DNA of 61,423 nucleotides from Sedimentisphaerales bacterium (GCA_016934515.1 JAFGSR010000139.1:1-61423); one strand, 5' to 3'. Shown: positions 1-7,647, numbered from the stretch's first letter. Notes: generated by a model from the sequence alone, not told the origin. Numbers and translations are program-made.

Positions 1-253
1 ACGTCTTATGAATTTTTGATCTCTTCACGAACTTCATGAGCTTCATGGTTAAATTTCTTGTTTTGGTTGCGGCTAGACCGCCCTAAGATTTTTGGGGCCG
101 TCATAACATCTACCTCTTACCCCAAATTAACTTTTGAATTTTCCTGATTTTGTGTTATAAATTCTTTATCCAGTTGTAGCTACGTCGGTTGCTCACGGAT
201 TTGTTATACTGGTAGTCTTGGTTTTTCGACACTTTATAAAAGAGGATAAGTCT
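1..253. other. Window start, no convincing gene
   Basis: No complete gene is visible before the TTG start at 254. On the minus strand at 6-34 three degenerate 9-base units (CATGAAGCT, CATGAAGTT, CGTGAAGAG) follow one another. They give short reading frames that leave the window, too little to call a gene. The stretch just before 254 is AT-rich and may carry the promoter of the first gene, but no good -35/-10 pair stands out. Confidence 0.4.
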
Positions 254-982
254 TTGTACATTCTAGCTTTACAGATTCTTGCCCAGGAATCACAAAATCA
301 AGAAACGCCTTCCGATTATCCCTGGCCAATGCTCCTCCTTTTTGGCGCAATACTGCTTTTGGGTATGTTTCTTATGAGAAAAACCCAACGCCGCGTCGCC
401 CGCAGCCAAAGCTCTGCTTCTATGCCCGTTAGCGAAAGAGTCTCTAAAGTCATGCCTGGTCACGACATATACAGCCAGATCGGCGAACTCATGGCACAAT
501 TAGCCGACCTCTCCCGCCAGATCAATGGCCAGATCGACACCCGAATCGCCAAACTCGAAGCTCTACTCGATCAAGCCGAACAAACCCTCGCCCGCCTCGA
601 AAACACCCCTGTACCCCAAAATAACGCACAAAATCGCCATCTCAACCCCTCCCGCGACCCTTCCGGCAGACCATCATCAAGCCCCGCTCCTGCTGAATCT
701 CTCCGAGATATCGCCGAAAAATTCCACCAGCAGAAAAAAATCGATACCTCACCAGCCCCTTCGCAAACTCTTTCGCAGGATTCAAATAATCCTGAAGAAT
801 TCCAAAACGCCGCTTCTGAAGAATCTAAAAACGCTGTTATTAATCAGGAAATACAACAGATGCATCGCTCAGGCATGTCTGCCGTGGCCATTGCCCAGAA
901 AATGAACCGGCCCGTCGGTGAGATTGAGCTGATTTTGGCGTTGGATAATAAAAAAAATCCGCCCGATGCAAAAATTTTATAA
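254..982 (+). CDS. Membrane-anchored coiled-coil protein of unknown function
   Basis: A 242-residue protein of unknown function. I chose the TTG at 254 because AGAGGA lies at 241-246, 7 bases before it; a TTG at 218 in the same frame has no such site. One hydrophobic segment at about residues 20-41 is followed by a basic stretch, suggesting a membrane anchor with a cytoplasmic body. Residues about 75-120 (QIGELMAQLADLSRQI and following) look like a coiled coil. A Pro/Ser-rich linker leads to a C-terminal helical segment (HRSGMSAVAIAQKMNRP) that resembles the helix-turn-helix-like tail of DUF6115-type proteins. This resemblance is from memory of the family and is not proof. It stands alone, upstream of a candidate leader RNA. 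Confidence 0.7.
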   Translation: MYILALQILAQESQNQETPSDYPWPMLLLFGAILLLGMFLMRKTQRRVARSQSSASMPVSERVSKVMPGHDIYSQIGELMAQLADLSRQINGQIDTRIAKLEALLDQAEQTLARLENTPVPQNNAQNRHLNPSRDPSGRPSSSPAPAESLRDIAEKFHQQKKIDTSPAPSQTLSQDSNNPEEFQNAASEESKNAVINQEIQQMHRSGMSAVAIAQKMNRPVGEIELILALDNKKNPPDAKIL

Positions 983-1129
983 ATCATTGTCATCAAGTCT
1001 TTTGCATCTGAAAATCATTAAAACCAACAGTTGATGCTTTTGCTTGTTCCTGTTGTTCGGGGAATGCAAATCTTTGATTGATAATACCTTGTGAATTTGA
1101 TTGGTTTGAGTGTCGTTATCGGACCAAAA

Positions 1130-1158
1130 TTGACAGAATCCAGTCTTTCGGCTATACT
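1130..1158 (+). promoter_or_regulatory. Strong sigma-70-like promoter
   Basis: TTGACA at 1130-1135 and TATACT at 1153-1158 are separated by 17 bases, a near-consensus housekeeping promoter. No ORF begins close downstream. About 140-230 bases later come two terminator-like hairpins and then pyrK. It therefore drives either a short untranslated RNA or an attenuated pyrK leader. Confidence 0.6.
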
Positions 1159-1306
1159 TGGCATAGTAGTAAAATCTATCCTTTGCCGGGTCAATCTGGT
1201 TTTCCTGCGGGAAGGAAACCAACCCTCCATCGGTATCATAAGTATCTTGCCTTGAATGCTTTAGGTAGAAAAATGATCCTCCTTTGGATTTAACGGATTA
1301 TGCGGC

Positions 1307-1342
1307 TAGGGTTTGAGCCTTCGGGCCTGAGCCTAATTTTTT
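1307..1342 (+). terminator. Intrinsic terminator with UUCG loop
   Basis: TAGGGTTT and GAGCCTA flank an inner GCC-TTCG-GGC stem-loop, with one mismatch zone. Six T residues follow at 1337-1342. It is the first of two consecutive terminator-like structures upstream of pyrK. Confidence 0.5.
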
Positions 1343-1356
1343 CTTGGCCGTGGCGC

Positions 1357-1391
1357 ACTTCCGAAGCGGTTACCCCGTTTCGGAAGTTTTT
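1357..1391 (+). terminator. Intrinsic terminator just upstream of pyrK
   Basis: ACTTCCGAA at 1357-1365 pairs perfectly with TTCGGAAGT at 1379-1387, and the T-run extends to 1391. The T-run abuts an in-frame ATG at 1394. This supports the later pyrK start at 1436 and makes attenuation of pyrK plausible. Confidence 0.6.
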
Positions 1392-1435
1392 TTATGGGAT
1401 TTTGGGCTGAAAAATTGCTATTATGTGGGAGATTT

Positions 1436-2443
1436 ATGAAAAATGACGCTCCAAATCCTGATAATTTTGTAAGACGTGGTGAGTTTGTCGCGAAAATCGT
1501 TGAGCAGAGGCCGCTGTTTGGCAAAAACAACATTTCGCTGAACCTGGAAGTTACCGACAAGGCGGCGGTTTGTTTTGCAAAGGCGAAGCCTGGTCAGTTC
1601 GTGAATTTGGCCTGCCGAGATTTAAATGAATATCGCTGTCCGACGCCGTTGTTGCGGAGGCCGTTCAGCATCGCGGGGATTTTCAGTGATTCGGCTGCGT
1701 CTAAACCTGTCAGTGGTAATGATTTAGAGAATTCATCGCAGGTTGGTTCTTCGGAGAAATTGTACCTTCAGATAATTTACAGCGTGATTGGTCCGGGGAC
1801 GAACTGGCTGGCACAACGGAATCCGGGTGAGCAGATTAATCTCTTAGGTCCGCTGGGTAATGGATTTACGTTGCCGGAGAGCAAGGATGCCAAGGTGATT
1901 CTGGTGGGTGGGGGAGTGGGGCTGCCGCCGTTGTATTTTTTGGCGGATCGGTTAGCTGGGCAGGGTTATCGTGATATTGTTGCGGTGGCGGGGGCGCGGG
2001 GTCGGGAGGAATTTGCCTGTGAATTTGCGTTGGATAAATATGAGGAGGAAAAACCTCTGGAAAAGCAGTTGGTTTTGCAGCAATTTGCGCGGAGCAACAC
2101 GTCGAGTATTATTGCAACTGATGACGGGTCAATGGGATATCATGGTAATGTAGTTGAAGCGTGGCGGGAATTTTTGGTGGGGAACGAGGGATGGGCCGAG
2201 GCGGAGGTTTTTGCGTGCGGGCCGGGGGGGATGTTGAAAGCGGTGGCGGCTTTTGCGCGGGAAAAGGTTAATCCGTGTCAGGTTTGCATGGAGGCGTATA
2301 TGGCTTGTGGGATTGGAGTGTGTCAGTCGTGCGTGGTGGCGATGAAGGCGGGGGCGGCGGATGAAGGGGAGTCGAAAAAATATAAACTGACCTGTGTGAA
2401 CGGACCGGTGTTTGATGCGGAAAAAGTCGATTGGAATTCATGA
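1436..2443 (+). CDS. pyrK: Dihydroorotate dehydrogenase B electron-transfer subunit
   Basis: PyrK passes electrons from the PyrD flavin to NAD+ through FAD and a [2Fe-2S] cluster, in the oxidation of dihydroorotate to orotate (pyrimidine synthesis, cytoplasm). An N-terminal FAD-binding barrel (PGQFVNLACRD, LLRRPFSIAG) is followed by a nucleotide-binding segment (VILVGGGVGLPPLYFLADRL). The C-terminal cysteine cluster is MACGIGVCQSCVV plus a later LTC. I start at 1436 because GGGAG lies at 1427-1431; the frame is open from 1394, but that ATG sits on a terminator T-run. At 335 residues it is longer than the usual ~260, with acidic and Ser-rich insertions. Its TGA overlaps the ATG of the pyrD relic at 2440. 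Confidence 0.93.
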   Translation: MKNDAPNPDNFVRRGEFVAKIVEQRPLFGKNNISLNLEVTDKAAVCFAKAKPGQFVNLACRDLNEYRCPTPLLRRPFSIAGIFSDSAASKPVSGNDLENSSQVGSSEKLYLQIIYSVIGPGTNWLAQRNPGEQINLLGPLGNGFTLPESKDAKVILVGGGVGLPPLYFLADRLAGQGYRDIVAVAGARGREEFACEFALDKYEEEKPLEKQLVLQQFARSNTSSIIATDDGSMGYHGNVVEAWREFLVGNEGWAEAEVFACGPGGMLKAVAAFAREKVNPCQVCMEAYMACGIGVCQSCVVAMKAGAADEGESKKYKLTCVNGPVFDAEKVDWNS

Positions 2444-2505
2444 ATAAGGCGAGCGGGAGCAATCAGGTTGATTTGACGGTGGAGCCGGGTTTGATGAGGT
2501 GGTGA
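2440..2505 (+). pseudogene. Relic of the original pyrD start
   Basis: A 21-codon ORF (MNKASGSNQVDLTVEPGLMRW) begins with an ATGA overlap on the pyrK stop. It aligns without gaps to the first 21 codons of the intact pyrD at 3298. Both have 24 bases from ATG to CAGG, then 22 identical bases (2464-2485 and 3322-3343), and they diverge afterwards. The simplest reading is that pyrD once began here, translationally coupled to pyrK, and that an insertion duplicated its 5' end. The relic ends one base before the ATG of the inserted nucleotidyltransferase. Confidence 0.75.
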
Positions 2506-2506
2506 T

Positions 2507-2827
2507 ATGATTGAGAATAAAGAGATTGCAATGATACGTGATCGTATTGTTCAATTGTATCAGCCGGATAAGATTATTTTATTTGGTTCGCACTGCCGGG
2601 GTGATGCGAACGAGCACAGTGATATTGATTTACTGGTCATTTCCGACCGGGAGAAGGATTTGCCGCGCTGTAAGAGGGGGCTGGAAGTTCGATTGCAGCT
2701 ATCGGAGTTCAAGACGCCGAAAGACATTCTTTTTTATACTCATGCAGATGTGCAGCGATGGAAGTCTGTGCCGCAAGCCTTTATAAACACAATTATGAGT
2801 GAAGGAGATGTTCTTTATGAACGATAA
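2507..2827 (+). CDS. MNT-type minimal nucleotidyltransferase
   Basis: A 106-residue nucleotidyltransferase of the MNT family, usually the antitoxin half of MNT/HEPN modules (some members AMPylate the HEPN partner). The signature is FGSHCRGDANEHSDIDLLV: G27-S28, then D39 and D41, with a candidate third carboxylate at D73 (PKDILFYT). The ATG at 2507 follows GAGGTGG. Its TAA at 2825-2827 overlaps the ATG of the HEPN remnant at 2817. It splits pyrK from pyrD, which is not its normal context. With the partner broken, any toxin-antitoxin activity here is doubtful. Confidence 0.88.
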   Translation: MIENKEIAMIRDRIVQLYQPDKIILFGSHCRGDANEHSDIDLLVISDREKDLPRCKRGLEVRLQLSEFKTPKDILFYTHADVQRWKSVPQAFINTIMSEGDVLYER

Positions 2828-3026
2828 GCTCAAGGAATATATTCAGGCGTGGTTAAGAATTTTGCGACAAGTTGTTTATTTACAGTTTTTTATGCGCCCG
2901 GCAATGTTGCCCTTTCAGGGCTTTAAGGTTTTTTTTTCTGTAACCCAGGGCGATGCCCTGGGCTATTGTATATCGCCCCTTTGGGGCTTTGATGTTTTGC
3001 CGCAATGTCATTATGTAGCGTTGTAG
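2817..3026 (+). pseudogene. Truncated HEPN partner of the MNT protein
   Basis: The ORF opens 8 bases after GGAGATG and overlaps the MNT gene, as MNT/HEPN pairs do. Its first 14 codons (MNDKLKEYIQAWLR) look like the start of a HEPN-domain protein. From about 2859 the frame reads through palindromic intergenic-type DNA and encodes a nonsense tail without the HEPN R-x4-6-H motif. HEPN proteins are normally about 120-140 residues, so this is a remnant. HEPN identity rests on the short N-terminus plus position. Confidence 0.6.
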
Positions 3027-3028
3027 TA
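2859..3028. repeat. Palindrome-rich insert ending in a shared terminal motif
   Basis: This DNA interrupts the HEPN remnant. It holds a perfect CCCAGGGC/GCCCTGGG hairpin near 2946-2964, a GCCCTTTCAGGGC palindrome near 2907 and CCCCTTTGGGG near 2977. Its right edge, TAGCGTTGTAGTA at 3016-3028, is identical to the right terminal repeat of the 101-bp element at 29391-29491. No matching left end was found, so it may be a composite of a dispersed intergenic repeat and one end of a MITE-like element. Confidence 0.5.
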
Positions 3029-3297
3029 CTAATATCTAAATTCTATCCGCCGTGTCTGCGACACGTCGCGACAGGAACAAATTCGAATTACCGGAATCCA
3101 AATTTTCAAAACAAACTGGATGCCCGCTGCCGCGATCATGACAGGTTGCCTTGGAAGTTGATATGAAATCGACCACCCCCCAGAGTACTTGGCGGTGCCA
3201 CCAGGCGAATTATGAATGTTGGAATAAAAGCATGAGAGAAGGAAGATTGAGACGATTAAAGCAGAGTCGGTTAAGTTCGGAAGGTTATTGGTGATTG
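3029..3297. other. Noncoding stretch before the intact pyrD
   Basis: No credible ORF. A GTGTC-TGC-GACAC hairpin lies near 3051-3063. GGAAGG at 3279-3284 is a possible ribosome-binding site for pyrD, 13 bases before its ATG. This is the right-hand part of the ~0.86 kb inserted between the two copies of the pyrD 5' end. Confidence 0.5.
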
Positions 3298-4251
3298 ATG
3301 GTTGAGGCGAGTGGAAAAAAACAGGTTGATTTGACGGTGGAGCTGGGGCGGGTGCGGCTGGCGAACCCGGTGATGACGGCTTCGGGGACGTGTGGTTATG
3401 CGTTTGAGCTGAAAGATTTTGTGGATCTTTCGCGGATAGGGGGGTTTGTGACCAAGAGTATTACGCTGGAGGGGCGGGAGGGTAATTTGCCGCAGCGGAC
3501 GTTTGAGACGGCGTCGGGGATGCTGAATTCGATTGGATTGGCGAACGTGGGGCTGGAGCGGTTCTTAGCGGAGAAGGTGCCGTTGCTGGAGAAGATGACG
3601 GTGCCGGTGTTTGTGAATGTGGCGGGGCGGTCGTTAGAAGATTATGTAGCGGTGTCGGAGAAGTTAAGCGGGATCGAAGCGATAAGCGGGCTGGAGATTA
3701 ATGTCAGTTGTCCGAACGTTAAGGTGGGGGGGATTACGTTTGGGGTGGATCCGGCGGCGACGGCGGAACTGGTGGGAGCGATACGCAAGCGGTGTCCGGA
3801 GACGTATTTGATAGTGAAGCTGACGCCGAACGTTACGGATATAACGGTGACGGCACGGGCGGCGGTGGAGGCGGGTGCGGATGCGTTGAGTCTGGTTAAT
3901 ACTTTTACGGGGATGGCGATTGATGTGGAGAAGCGGCAGCCGGTGCTGGGCGGGCGGACGGGTGGTTTAAGCGGTCCGGCGATACGGCCGATTGCGGTGC
4001 ACATGGTTAGCAGGGTTTATCGGGAGGTGGCTCAGACGGCGGGGGTGCCGATTATCGGGATGGGTGGGATATGTTGTGCGCATGATGCGCTGGAATTTAT
4101 TATCGCAGGGGCGTCGGCAGTGGCGGTGGGGACGAATGTGTTAGTGGACCCGGGGTGTCTGGTGCGGATTATGGAGGGGATTGGAGATTATCTTGTCGCG
4201 CACGACATGAAGACGGTTAAGGAGCTGGTTGGTTGCTTGGAAGGTGTTTGA
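3298..4251 (+). CDS. pyrD: Dihydroorotate dehydrogenase, catalytic subunit (class 1B)
   Basis: Oxidises dihydroorotate to orotate with FMN. Class 1B enzymes hand electrons to PyrK, present just upstream. The 317 residues match the family length. Recognisable parts are NPVMTASGTCGY near the start, NSIGLANVG at 78-86, NVSCPNV with the class-1-type catalytic cysteine C138, and GMGGI in the late phosphate-binding region. The ATG at 3298 is the likely start; TTG at 3295 precedes it in frame. Codons are very G/C-rich at the third base. The usual tight pyrK-pyrD coupling is lost because of the ~0.86 kb insertion, so translation must initiate independently here. Confidence 0.95.
   Translation: MVEASGKKQVDLTVELGRVRLANPVMTASGTCGYAFELKDFVDLSRIGGFVTKSITLEGREGNLPQRTFETASGMLNSIGLANVGLERFLAEKVPLLEKMTVPVFVNVAGRSLEDYVAVSEKLSGIEAISGLEINVSCPNVKVGGITFGVDPAATAELVGAIRKRCPETYLIVKLTPNVTDITVTARAAVEAGADALSLVNTFTGMAIDVEKRQPVLGGRTGGLSGPAIRPIAVHMVSRVYREVAQTAGVPIIGMGGICCAHDALEFIIAGASAVAVGTNVLVDPGCLVRIMEGIGDYLVAHDMKTVKELVGCLEGV
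3322..3343 (+). repeat. Second copy of a 22-bp direct repeat in the pyrD 5' end
   Basis: These 22 bases are identical to 2464-2485, 858 bp upstream, and lie in the same frame and at the same distance from an ATG. They mark the two sides of the insertion between pyrK and pyrD. Confidence 0.8.
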
Positions 4252-4414
4252 TGAAAGCTGGCGGAATGGATAATGACGAATTAAGAAGCTCGACCCGGCT
4301 TCGCGATGGCTACGCCGCGGCAAGATGACGATTTAATGGCGAAATTCGAATGACGAAAGAATCCGAAAAGTAGTGGGCTTATAAAACAGACTGTTCCCTC
4401 ATTAGAAGGACAGC

Positions 4415-4430
4415 ATGGGCTGAAGCCCAT
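4415..4430. other. Perfect palindrome between convergent genes
   Basis: ATGGGCT-GA-AGCCCAT forms a 7-bp stem with a 2-base centre, between pyrD (plus) and the ATPase (minus). No T-run follows on either strand, so it looks more like a dispersed intergenic palindrome than a classical terminator. Upstream, at 4273-4370, are short repeats of the form AATGACGAA. Confidence 0.45.
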
Positions 4431-4440
4431 CCTACAGTTA

Positions 4441-5637
4441 CTAAAGCAAAGTCCAGGGCAGTATTGTTAATCCTTTGAAATTAAGGAGCTTGTCGCCACC
4501 ATAAATCAGAACGCCGGGATGTTTTGGATTATTCGTAAGGCAGCGCCAGAAATTTAACTCTTTGATCAGGTTATTGTTAAAAGTCTGGCTGGATTTGATG
4601 CCTATGGGGAGCAGTTCACTGCCTTTGCTGATTAGTAAATCAATTTCATGGGCACTTGAATCGCGCCAGAAAAACATGTCCGGTTCGCGTCGGCGATTAT
4701 AATAGTTTTTTATGAACTCATCGATCACCCATGTTTCAAAAACCGGTCCTCTCATGTCGCTTTTACGTAATTCATCCGATGAACGGATCTTCAGCAGGTG
4801 GCACAACAGGCCGGTATCAGTAAAATATATCTTGGGACTCTTAATGAGTCGCTTATTGAAGTTTCTGTAATGAGGCCTTAACAGTTTGATGATAAAGCTG
4901 CACTGGAGAATGGATAGCCACTTTTTGGCTGTTGTTGAAGTGATACCGCAATCAGAGGCAAGGGACGAGATATTTAAAATCTGTCCGGACCGGGCGGCAC
5001 AGAGGCCCATGAATCTCTGGAAGGTTTCCACGTCGCCGATGTTGGAAATCAGCCTGACATCACGCTCAATATAACTGAGCAAGTAATCCTGCAGCCACTC
5101 CTGCGGTTCTAATTTACGGTCGTGTATTCGCGGGTAGAAACCTGTAAATAACATTTCGTAGAGGTCGGCTGCTTTGTTCTTTTCGGTCGGTGCTTTCAAA
5201 TTGTCAAGGAAGTCAATGTCGATAGGTTCAGAGCCTATTAATTCCGCCTTACTAAAGGGCAGAAGATGGAATATGGCACAGCGGCCGGCCAGCGATTGAG
5301 TAATATTTTCCATGAGCAGGAAATTATGAGAACCGGTCAGAATGAACCTGCCCGGTTTGTCCACAGTATCAACGATAGTCTGGATATAAGAAAAAAGCTT
5401 GGGAGCTTTTTGTGCTTCGTCAATAATGAGATTGCCGGTGAACTGTTCAAGAAAGCCCCTTGGGTCTTCTTTGGCCATCAAGGTATTATCCGGTTCTTCA
5501 AGCGATACATACTGGTAATCATTGAATAGGTAACGGGCCAGTGTGGTTTTCCCTGATTGCCGGGGGCCTGTAATTGTAAGCACGGGGTACTTTTTTGAGG
5601 CCTCTGCTAATTTTTCAGAAAGCTGTCTTTTTATCAT
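4441..5637 (-). CDS. AAA-type ATPase with DUF4143 domain
   Basis: A 398-residue protein with an N-terminal P-loop ATPase and a C-terminal DUF4143 region. Walker A is GPRQSGKTT (G24-T32), Walker B is NLIIDEAQ (D73-E74), and a sensor-like TGSHNFLL lies near residue 100. The C-terminus carries a nuclease-fold-like strand (HEIDLLI near 325) common in DUF4143 proteins. Such proteins are widespread, often mobile, and their role is unsettled. The ATG follows AAGGACCCGTC on the minus strand. The upstream region carries a direct repeat that may be an operator. It stands alone, converging on pyrD. Confidence 0.9.
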   Translation of the reverse strand: MIKRQLSEKLAEASKKYPVLTITGPRQSGKTTLARYLFNDYQYVSLEEPDNTLMAKEDPRGFLEQFTGNLIIDEAQKAPKLFSYIQTIVDTVDKPGRFILTGSHNFLLMENITQSLAGRCAIFHLLPFSKAELIGSEPIDIDFLDNLKAPTEKNKAADLYEMLFTGFYPRIHDRKLEPQEWLQDYLLSYIERDVRLISNIGDVETFQRFMGLCAARSGQILNISSLASDCGITSTTAKKWLSILQCSFIIKLLRPHYRNFNKRLIKSPKIYFTDTGLLCHLLKIRSSDELRKSDMRGPVFETWVIDEFIKNYYNRRREPDMFFWRDSSAHEIDLLISKGSELLPIGIKSSQTFNNNLIKELNFWRCLTNNPKHPGVLIYGGDKLLNFKGLTILPWTLL

Positions 5638-5654
5638 GACGGGTCCTTAATTTT

Positions 5655-5689
5655 GTAAATCACATACTACACTATATGTAAATCATATA
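5655..5689. promoter_or_regulatory. Direct repeat upstream of the DUF4143 ATPase
   Basis: GTAAATCACATA at 5655-5666 and GTAAATCATATA at 5678-5689 differ at one base and are 23 bp apart, about two helical turns. They lie 18-52 bp upstream of the ATPase start in an AT-rich promoter-like region. This spacing suits a repressor or activator bound to one face of the helix. No regulator is encoded next to it. Confidence 0.4.
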
Positions 5690-5699
5690 TTATAATCGG

Positions 5700-6213
5700 C
5701 GTAATGCAAGGAAAATCTTAATTATAATGCAGAATTCCCTGTTCGTTATTATGCTGCAAAATACTGCAAAAGTTCGATTTAAGGGCTTAAAAGGGTGTCC
5801 GGGGGGTGTGTTGAGAAAGTCCGATAAATTACCAGCTTTCGCTGGACCGGATTCGCCGCGATCCACAGGAAGTTTCGCCGCTCCCGTTGGTCGCTGCGGT
5901 TTTCGGAAACAGTGAAATACAAATTCCTATACATTTAAATTAGGTATAATGCTATCATGCCTGGTGGATGATTTCGAGGATGGAGGCATAAATTGGTTCA
6001 GTTGCGCAGGAGTGCGGGCAGGAAGAGTTTTTTTGTGGTGGGGTTGGACTGGGTGGATTAAGAGGCTAGCCGTGGGGGAAAGGCCTGGATACCTTTAGTT
6101 TGGTTTTGGTTGCGGATATTCAAATAGAGGTAATTTTATCCAAGGTGGAGCCGGAAGAAGTCATAAAGACATTGTGAAAGAGTGTGAAAAAGTTTTTTGA
6201 ATGTGAGGTATGA
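5700..6213. other. Noncoding region between divergent genes
   Basis: About 510 bases without a supported gene. It holds a small palindrome CCAGC-TTTC-GCTGG near 5834 and a possible -10 box TATAAT at 5945-5950 without a convincing -35. If that box is used, the oxidoreductase gene at 6214 would have a leader of roughly 255 bases, with no riboswitch class recognised. Confidence 0.4.
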
Positions 6214-7647
6214 GTGGCTAAGGCAGATGTGGTGATAATAGGTGCAGGTATTATAGGTTGTGGGATAGCCCGCGAGCTTTCCAGGTATGAGGTAAAGATT
6301 ATTCTGCTGGAGAAAGAAAGTGACGTGTGCCGAGGCACCAGCAGGGCAAACAACGGGATGATTCACTCCGGGAACGATCCCCAGCCGGGCACATTAAAAG
6401 CCAAACATAATGTTGCGGGTAATCGGCTCTATACGGAATGGGCCAAGGAGCTTAAATTTCCGTTTGTAAGAATTGGTGCCTGGATGACAGCGCGCAGCAA
6501 GGAGCAAATTCCATCTTTGGAAAAATTGATGGATACAGGCGCTAAAAATGGTGTGTCAGAACTGGAGCTAATCACCGACAGAAAAAGACTGCAAGCGGAA
6601 GAACCTAACCTTACAGAGGTAATCGCGGCGGTTAATGCACCCACCACGGGTCATATTATGCCCCATTTGACGGTTGTGGCCCTTGCGGAGAACGCGGTAA
6701 TTAACGGTGTTGAGCTCAAGCTGAACACAAAAGTTACCGGAATAAGTACAGACGAGGGGCAAGTGAAAATCGTAAAAACGGATAACGGCGCTATCGAGAC
6801 GAAAGTTGTAGTGAATGCGGCGGGAGTATATGCAGACGAGATTGCGCGATTTGCCGGGATTACCGATTTCAAAATAAGACCGAGAAAGGGTCAGTACCTT
6901 CTGTTTGATAAAAACTGTTGTCCGGTAAACAGGCTGATCTATCCGGCGCCGACAAAGAAGTCAAAAGGCATCGGGATACTTCCCACTATTGACACAAATC
7001 TGTTGTTGGGTCCAACGGCAGAGGATATAGACGACAAGGAGGATTTTTCGACTACCCGAGAAGGAATGCGTTATATACTCGAGCAGACCAAGGCGATCTG
7101 CCCGGCGATAGATGAAAGCAAAATAATCGCGAATTTTGCCGGATTAAGAGCTGTAGCTGACAGCAATGATTTTATTTTGGGGCCTACAGAAATAAGAGGT
7201 TTTTTTCAAGCGGCGGGGATACAGTCACCAGGATTGAGTTCGGCGCCGTCGATAGCCCGAGAACTGGCGGGGCAGATATCCGAATATCTGAATGTTCGCG
7301 AGAAAACGAACTTCAAAGCGGAAAATGAATATAAACCGAAGTTTTCGAGTGTTAGCCCGGAAGAGAAACAGCAGCTTATTGAAAAAGACAATCGCTACGG
7401 ACAAGTGGTATGTCGGTGTGAAGAAGTTACCGAATATGAGGTGCTGCAGGCCATGCGCTCAGTTATCCCGGTTACAACGCTGGACGGGCTTAAAAGCCGG
7501 CTTCGGGTGGGTATGGGAAGGTGTCAAGGTGGTTTTTGTACGCCAAGGTTATTGAAGATAATGCAGCAAGAATTGAATTTGCCCTTAGAGCGGATAACGT
7601 TAAGGGGCACCGGTACAGAAATTTTAGTCTCAAAGTTACGTAAGTGA
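6214..7647 (+). CDS. GlpA-like FAD-dependent oxidoreductase with C-terminal BFD [2Fe-2S] domain
   Basis: A 477-residue DAO-superfamily flavoprotein. The FAD-binding GAGIIG lies at residues 10-15, and the GTSRANNGMIHSG segment resembles anaerobic glycerol-3-phosphate or 2-hydroxyglutarate dehydrogenases. The C-terminus is a BFD-like iron-sulfur domain with C400-x-C402 and C437-x4-C442 (VCRCEEV, RCQGGFC). In related operons this subunit is followed by a second FAD/NAD oxidoreductase and a DUF1667 protein. Here only a 27-codon stub of such a partner follows 9 bases downstream. The GTG start at 6214 has GAGG at 6205-6208. The substrate (glycerol 3-phosphate or another 2-hydroxyacid) cannot be decided from sequence. 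Confidence 0.85.
   Translation: MAKADVVIIGAGIIGCGIARELSRYEVKIILLEKESDVCRGTSRANNGMIHSGNDPQPGTLKAKHNVAGNRLYTEWAKELKFPFVRIGAWMTARSKEQIPSLEKLMDTGAKNGVSELELITDRKRLQAEEPNLTEVIAAVNAPTTGHIMPHLTVVALAENAVINGVELKLNTKVTGISTDEGQVKIVKTDNGAIETKVVVNAAGVYADEIARFAGITDFKIRPRKGQYLLFDKNCCPVNRLIYPAPTKKSKGIGILPTIDTNLLLGPTAEDIDDKEDFSTTREGMRYILEQTKAICPAIDESKIIANFAGLRAVADSNDFILGPTEIRGFFQAAGIQSPGLSSAPSIARELAGQISEYLNVREKTNFKAENEYKPKFSSVSPEEKQQLIEKDNRYGQVVCRCEEVTEYEVLQAMRSVIPVTTLDGLKSRLRVGMGRCQGGFCTPRLLKIMQQELNLPLERITLRGTGTEILVSKLRK

Larger units (their letters stand above)
1165..1391 (+). ncRNA. Candidate leader RNA or small RNA upstream of pyrK
   Basis: The stretch between the promoter at 1130-1158 and the terminators has no credible ORF but folds locally. 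GGTTTTCCT and AGGAAACC (near 1198-1220) pair around a GCGGGA loop with one bulge. A UUCG-capped stem precedes a T-run at 1337-1342, and a second terminator follows. It could be a pyrimidine-responsive attenuator of pyrKD or a free small RNA. I looked for a PyrR-type binding loop and for 4.5S RNA conserved bases and found neither, so the class is unknown. Confidence 0.35.

Noticed and set aside
6-34. Minus-strand frame with CATGAAG units at the window edge
   Set aside because: Too short, with three possible frames and no recognisable protein end. It is as likely to be a degenerate repeat.
1195-1230. Possible small SRP (4.5S) RNA
   Set aside because: GGGAAGGAAACC recalls the SRP tip, but the conserved GGTCAGG...GGAAGGAAGCAGCC arrangement is absent.
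5727-5915. A 62-codon open frame on the plus strand
   Set aside because: The peptide reads through palindromic intergenic DNA and has no initiation signal.
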